A DNA stretch of 64,000 bases from Lachnospiraceae bacterium (GTDB lineage: Bacteria > Bacillota > Clostridia > Lachnospirales > Lachnospiraceae): assembly GCA_910573755.1 (NCBI GenBank), contig CAJTBO010000006.1:62001-126000 (forward strand). Direction: 5' to 3'. Every line of letters starts with the position of its first letter. The stretch's first letter is position 1. Position numbers and translations under genes: made by a program. The notes below the pieces were generated by a model, which saw only the letters and a program-made list of their open reading frames with translations, was not told the DNA's origin and searched no databases. This document shows, piece by piece, positions 61,580-64,000 of the stretch.

Positions 61580-63082
61580 TTACTCCCAGTTCATCCGCCC
61601 ATACCTCAGGGCAGTTTCACGGATCTCATCCCGCAGTTTGGTGGAAAGCTGTTTTTCGGTGACGCGCCACCTCCAGTTAATTCCCACCGTGGAGGGTTTG
61701 TTGATCCGGCTGCGGTTGTCGCACCCCAGATAATCCTGCAGCGGAATGATACAGGCCTTCGACCTGCTGCGCATGATCAGCGCGATAAACGTCCGGTAAA
61801 GTTCCTCATCCGGCGTCAGATAATCGCACAGGTAATCCCTTGCCATCTGTCTCTCCCTCCCGGTGATGGACCGGAACCACCCGGTGATCGTCTCGTTGTC
61901 GTGGGTGCCCGTGTAAGCCACACTGTTCTCAATATAATTATGGGGCAGATAATCGTTTGCCGCGCCGGAATCCCTTGAATCAAAAGCAAACTCCAACACT
62001 TTCATACCCGGAAAACCGCTTTCCCGGACCAGTTCCCGGACAGAGTCCGTCACATAACCCAGATCCTCCGCAATCACTTCCCGCCTGCCCAGACGCTGCT
62101 CCACCCGGCGGAACAGATCGATGCCCGGGCCCTTTTCCCAGTGCCCTTCCTTTGCGGTCTCAGCGCCGTAAGGAATGGAAAAATACTCATCAAATCCCCT
62201 GAAATGATCGATCCGCACTACATCATACAGGCGAAAACAAAAGGAAAGCCTTGATATCCACCATTCATATCCGGTACTTCGATGATAGTCCCAGCGATAG
62301 AGCGGATTCCCCCAAAGCTGTCCGTCGGCAGAAAATCCGTCCGGCGGACAGCCCGCCACTGCGGTGGGAATGTTCTGCCCATCCAGCTGAAACAGTTCAG
62401 GACTCGCCCAGGTGTCCGCACTGTCCATTGCCACATAAATCGGGATATCCCCGATGATGCGTATGCCCTGCCGATTCGCGTAATCTTTCAGAGCATACCA
62501 CTGCTCGAAAAACTTAAACTGCAGGTACTGGTGAAACTCGATCTCAAAATACAGCTCCCGCCTGTAGTAATCCATTGCATAGCCGTATCTAAGCCGGATA
62601 TCCTCCGCCCACCCGCTCCATGCCGCACCGTCAAAGCGGGATTTCACCGCCATAAACAGAGCGTAATCTGAAAGCCACCAACGGTTTTCCTCCACAAAAC
62701 GCAGATACGCCCGATTTTCCGTGACACGGCTCCGCTCATAGGCTTTGCGCAGCAGAGGATAACGGTTTTCATAAAGCTTTTGATATGCAATGTCCTGTTT
62801 TTCATTTCCCAGATCGGCAGCTTCGCACTCCTCTTTTGTCAGCACACCTTCCTCGATCAGCGCTTCCAGGCTGATAAAATAAGGATTTCCTGCAAAGGTG
62901 GAAAAAGACTGGTAGGGAGAATCGCCATAGCTTGTGGGGCCTAACGGCAGAATCTGCCAGTAAGTCTGCCCCGCCGCCTTAAGCCAGTCCACAAAATCGT
63001 AGGCGCTTTTGGAAAAGCAGCCGATGCCGTAAGCAGACGGCAGGCTGAATATCGGAAGTAAAATACCCGCAGTTCGTTTCAT
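61580..63082 (-). CDS. malQ: 4-alpha-glucanotransferase (GH77), copy 2
   Basis: Cytoplasmic amylomaltase (500 aa), paralogue of the gene at 38607. Landmarks are RIDHFRGFDEYF with the nucleophile Asp, ViAEDLGYVTD with the acid/base Glu and GTHDNET with the stabilising Asp. The N-terminus is MKRTAGILLPIFSLPSAYGIG. The ATG at 63082 has AAGGAA upstream; a TTG one codon earlier is also in frame. It is transcribed alone from the promoter at 63117-63145 and ends at the terminator near 61490. Confidence 0.94.
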   Translation of the reverse strand: MKRTAGILLPIFSLPSAYGIGCFSKSAYDFVDWLKAAGQTYWQILPLGPTSYGDSPYQSFSTFAGNPYFISLEALIEEGVLTKEECEAADLGNEKQDIAYQKLYENRYPLLRKAYERSRVTENRAYLRFVEENRWWLSDYALFMAVKSRFDGAAWSGWAEDIRLRYGYAMDYYRRELYFEIEFHQYLQFKFFEQWYALKDYANRQGIRIIGDIPIYVAMDSADTWASPELFQLDGQNIPTAVAGCPPDGFSADGQLWGNPLYRWDYHRSTGYEWWISRLSFCFRLYDVVRIDHFRGFDEYFSIPYGAETAKEGHWEKGPGIDLFRRVEQRLGRREVIAEDLGYVTDSVRELVRESGFPGMKVLEFAFDSRDSGAANDYLPHNYIENSVAYTGTHDNETITGWFRSITGRERQMARDYLCDYLTPDEELYRTFIALIMRSRSKACIIPLQDYLGCDNRSRINKPSTVGINWRWRVTEKQLSTKLRDEIRETALRYGRMNWE

Positions 63083-63116
63083 CAATACAGTTCCTTCTTT
63101 CTTTCAACTGTATTTG

Positions 63117-63145
63117 ATAATATCACGTTCCGATTTTTCTTTCAA
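63117..63145 (-). promoter_or_regulatory. Promoter of malQ copy 2
   Basis: TTGAAA (63140-63145), 17 bp, TATTAT (63117-63122) on the minus strand, about 35 bp before the ATG. No operator is evident. Confidence 0.7.
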
Positions 63146-63159
63146 GAGCGGTTTCCACT

Positions 63160-63999
63160 TTACAAAACCTCTTCATCGCTATTTTCCTCCTCCGCCTCAT
63201 GATACGCCAGCCTGATATCCTCCTTTGTAAGATGCCGGAATCGCTTCAGCCCCGCGCCGAGAATCCGGAAGCTGTTTACGATCGTGTCGAACACTCCCGC
63301 CTGATACATATTGACAAAAATGATCCCAATCGGTACCGCTATGATCATACCGAAAATACCCGACACCTTATAGCCGATATAAAGCAGAAAGACCGTCGGC
63401 AGCGTATGCATTCCCATGGAGTCCCCCATGATCTTCGGCTGGATCACCTGGCGCACGATCTGGGAAACGCCCCAGATAAGCGCCAGCCCGATGGCAAGCT
63501 TATAATTTCTCCCGAACACTTCAAATACGATCCACGGCCAGAGGATCGTCCCCGTTCCGAAAACCGGCAGAAAATCCAGCACCGCAATAAAGATCGCCAG
63601 TACCGGCGCATAGCTGATCCGAAGAATGAGCAGTCCTGCCGCCACGATCAGATAGATCCAGCATTCTATCTTAAGCTGCGCCTTCAAATAACCGCCTACC
63701 GCACTGGACAAACTCACCCGTATCATATCCCAGTATTTTTTCATGGTCTCCGGCATATAATCCTGCATGAAATTCCGCATATTGGCACGCTCCGCCGTAA
63801 ACGCAAAAGCAGCCACAAGGCACATGATGACCGCCACAAACAGATTAGGCAGCTGCTTTGCCATACTTCCGAGCCACGACATGGAAGGCGTGCCGAGCCC
63901 GGCTACCCACTCTCCCAAAGAATTCTCCACATTCTCAAAAAAATAAGCCCAGCTCTCCTGCACATCCTTCGGCAGAGAAGCGAACAGCCGCGAAAAACT
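63160..63999 (-). CDS. AI-2E family (PerM-like) transporter, N-terminus cut by window
   Basis: Polytopic membrane protein; 279 codons are visible and the frame is open to the right edge (SRLFASLPKDVQESW precedes the first possible internal GTG at 63963). The family motifs include FLPVFGTGTILWPW and the late QVIQPKIMGDSMGMHTLPT (about 80 residues from the end). The C-terminal tail is acidic (HEAEEENSDEEVL). Members export small molecules or ions, including AI-2 in some bacteria; the substrate here is unknown. Confidence 0.9.
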   Translation of the reverse strand, partial: SFSRLFASLPKDVQESWAYFFENVENSLGEWVAGLGTPSMSWLGSMAKQLPNLFVAVIMCLVAAFAFTAERANMRNFMQDYMPETMKKYWDMIRVSLSSAVGGYLKAQLKIECWIYLIVAAGLLILRISYAPVLAIFIAVLDFLPVFGTGTILWPWIVFEVFGRNYKLAIGLALIWGVSQIVRQVIQPKIMGDSMGMHTLPTVFLLYIGYKVSGIFGMIIAVPIGIIFVNMYQAGVFDTIVNSFRILGAGLKRFRHLTKEDIRLAYHEAEEENSDEEVL

Positions 64000-64000
64000 A

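Overview
The window looks like chromosome of an anaerobic, Gram-positive gut Firmicute, most likely a Lachnospiraceae member. The grounds are moderate G+C, strong AGGAGG-type ribosome binding sites, lipobox-bearing solute-binding proteins, sugar importers without their own ATPase, YesN-type regulation, CbiK, BioY, ThiT and VanY families, and no outer-membrane genes. This assignment is inference from gene families; no 16S gene is present. No tRNA, rRNA, CRISPR array, insertion sequence or complete prophage was seen.

Left part (1-16.7 kb): a YesN-type response regulator (cut by the left edge) converges on a minus-strand xylo-oligosaccharide operon (solute-binding protein, two permeases, GH43 beta-xylosidase). 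Then come a MATE exporter, two nearly identical coiled-coil genes that differ by three heptad units, and gltB-gltD (glutamate synthase). The gltB-gltD gap carries a long hairpin and a tandem duplication of the gltD translation start.

Middle part (16.7-37.5 kb): a CPBP protease, a cobaltochelatase CbiK with a small Cys-rich protein, a TPP riboswitch with thiT, a GH25 lysozyme-like protein and a MATE/SDR mosaic pseudogene. Next is the most unusual locus. A minus-strand cluster encodes three paralogous lipoproteins that fuse a propeller-like N-terminal half to a sugar-binding-protein C-terminal half. It also encodes two small paralogous lipoproteins, a MalF/MalG permease pair and an HlyD/MacA-like adaptor. 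A divergent OmpR-type two-component system sits beside it. Three promoters in the locus share one architecture: abutting 11-bp direct repeats, exactly 6 nt, then a -10 box.

Right part (37.5-64 kb): two parallel alpha-glucan-type loci, each with a LacI regulator, malQ, a binding protein and two permeases. Each has a good promoter followed by an array of three abutting 12-bp LacI-like operator units. The first locus also has a GH28-like beta-helix enzyme and an MBL hydrolase. Between them lie a second GH43 xylosidase, two ArAE-family membrane proteins in tandem, BirA-controlled bioY, a DUF1284 protein, and a minus-strand operon of response regulator, histidine kinase, a membrane-anchored protein of unknown function and a VanY-type carboxypeptidase. 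An AI-2E-family transporter runs off the right edge.

Four permease pairs and six large binding proteins are present but no importer ATPase, so all four importers probably share an MsmX/UgpC-type ATPase encoded elsewhere.
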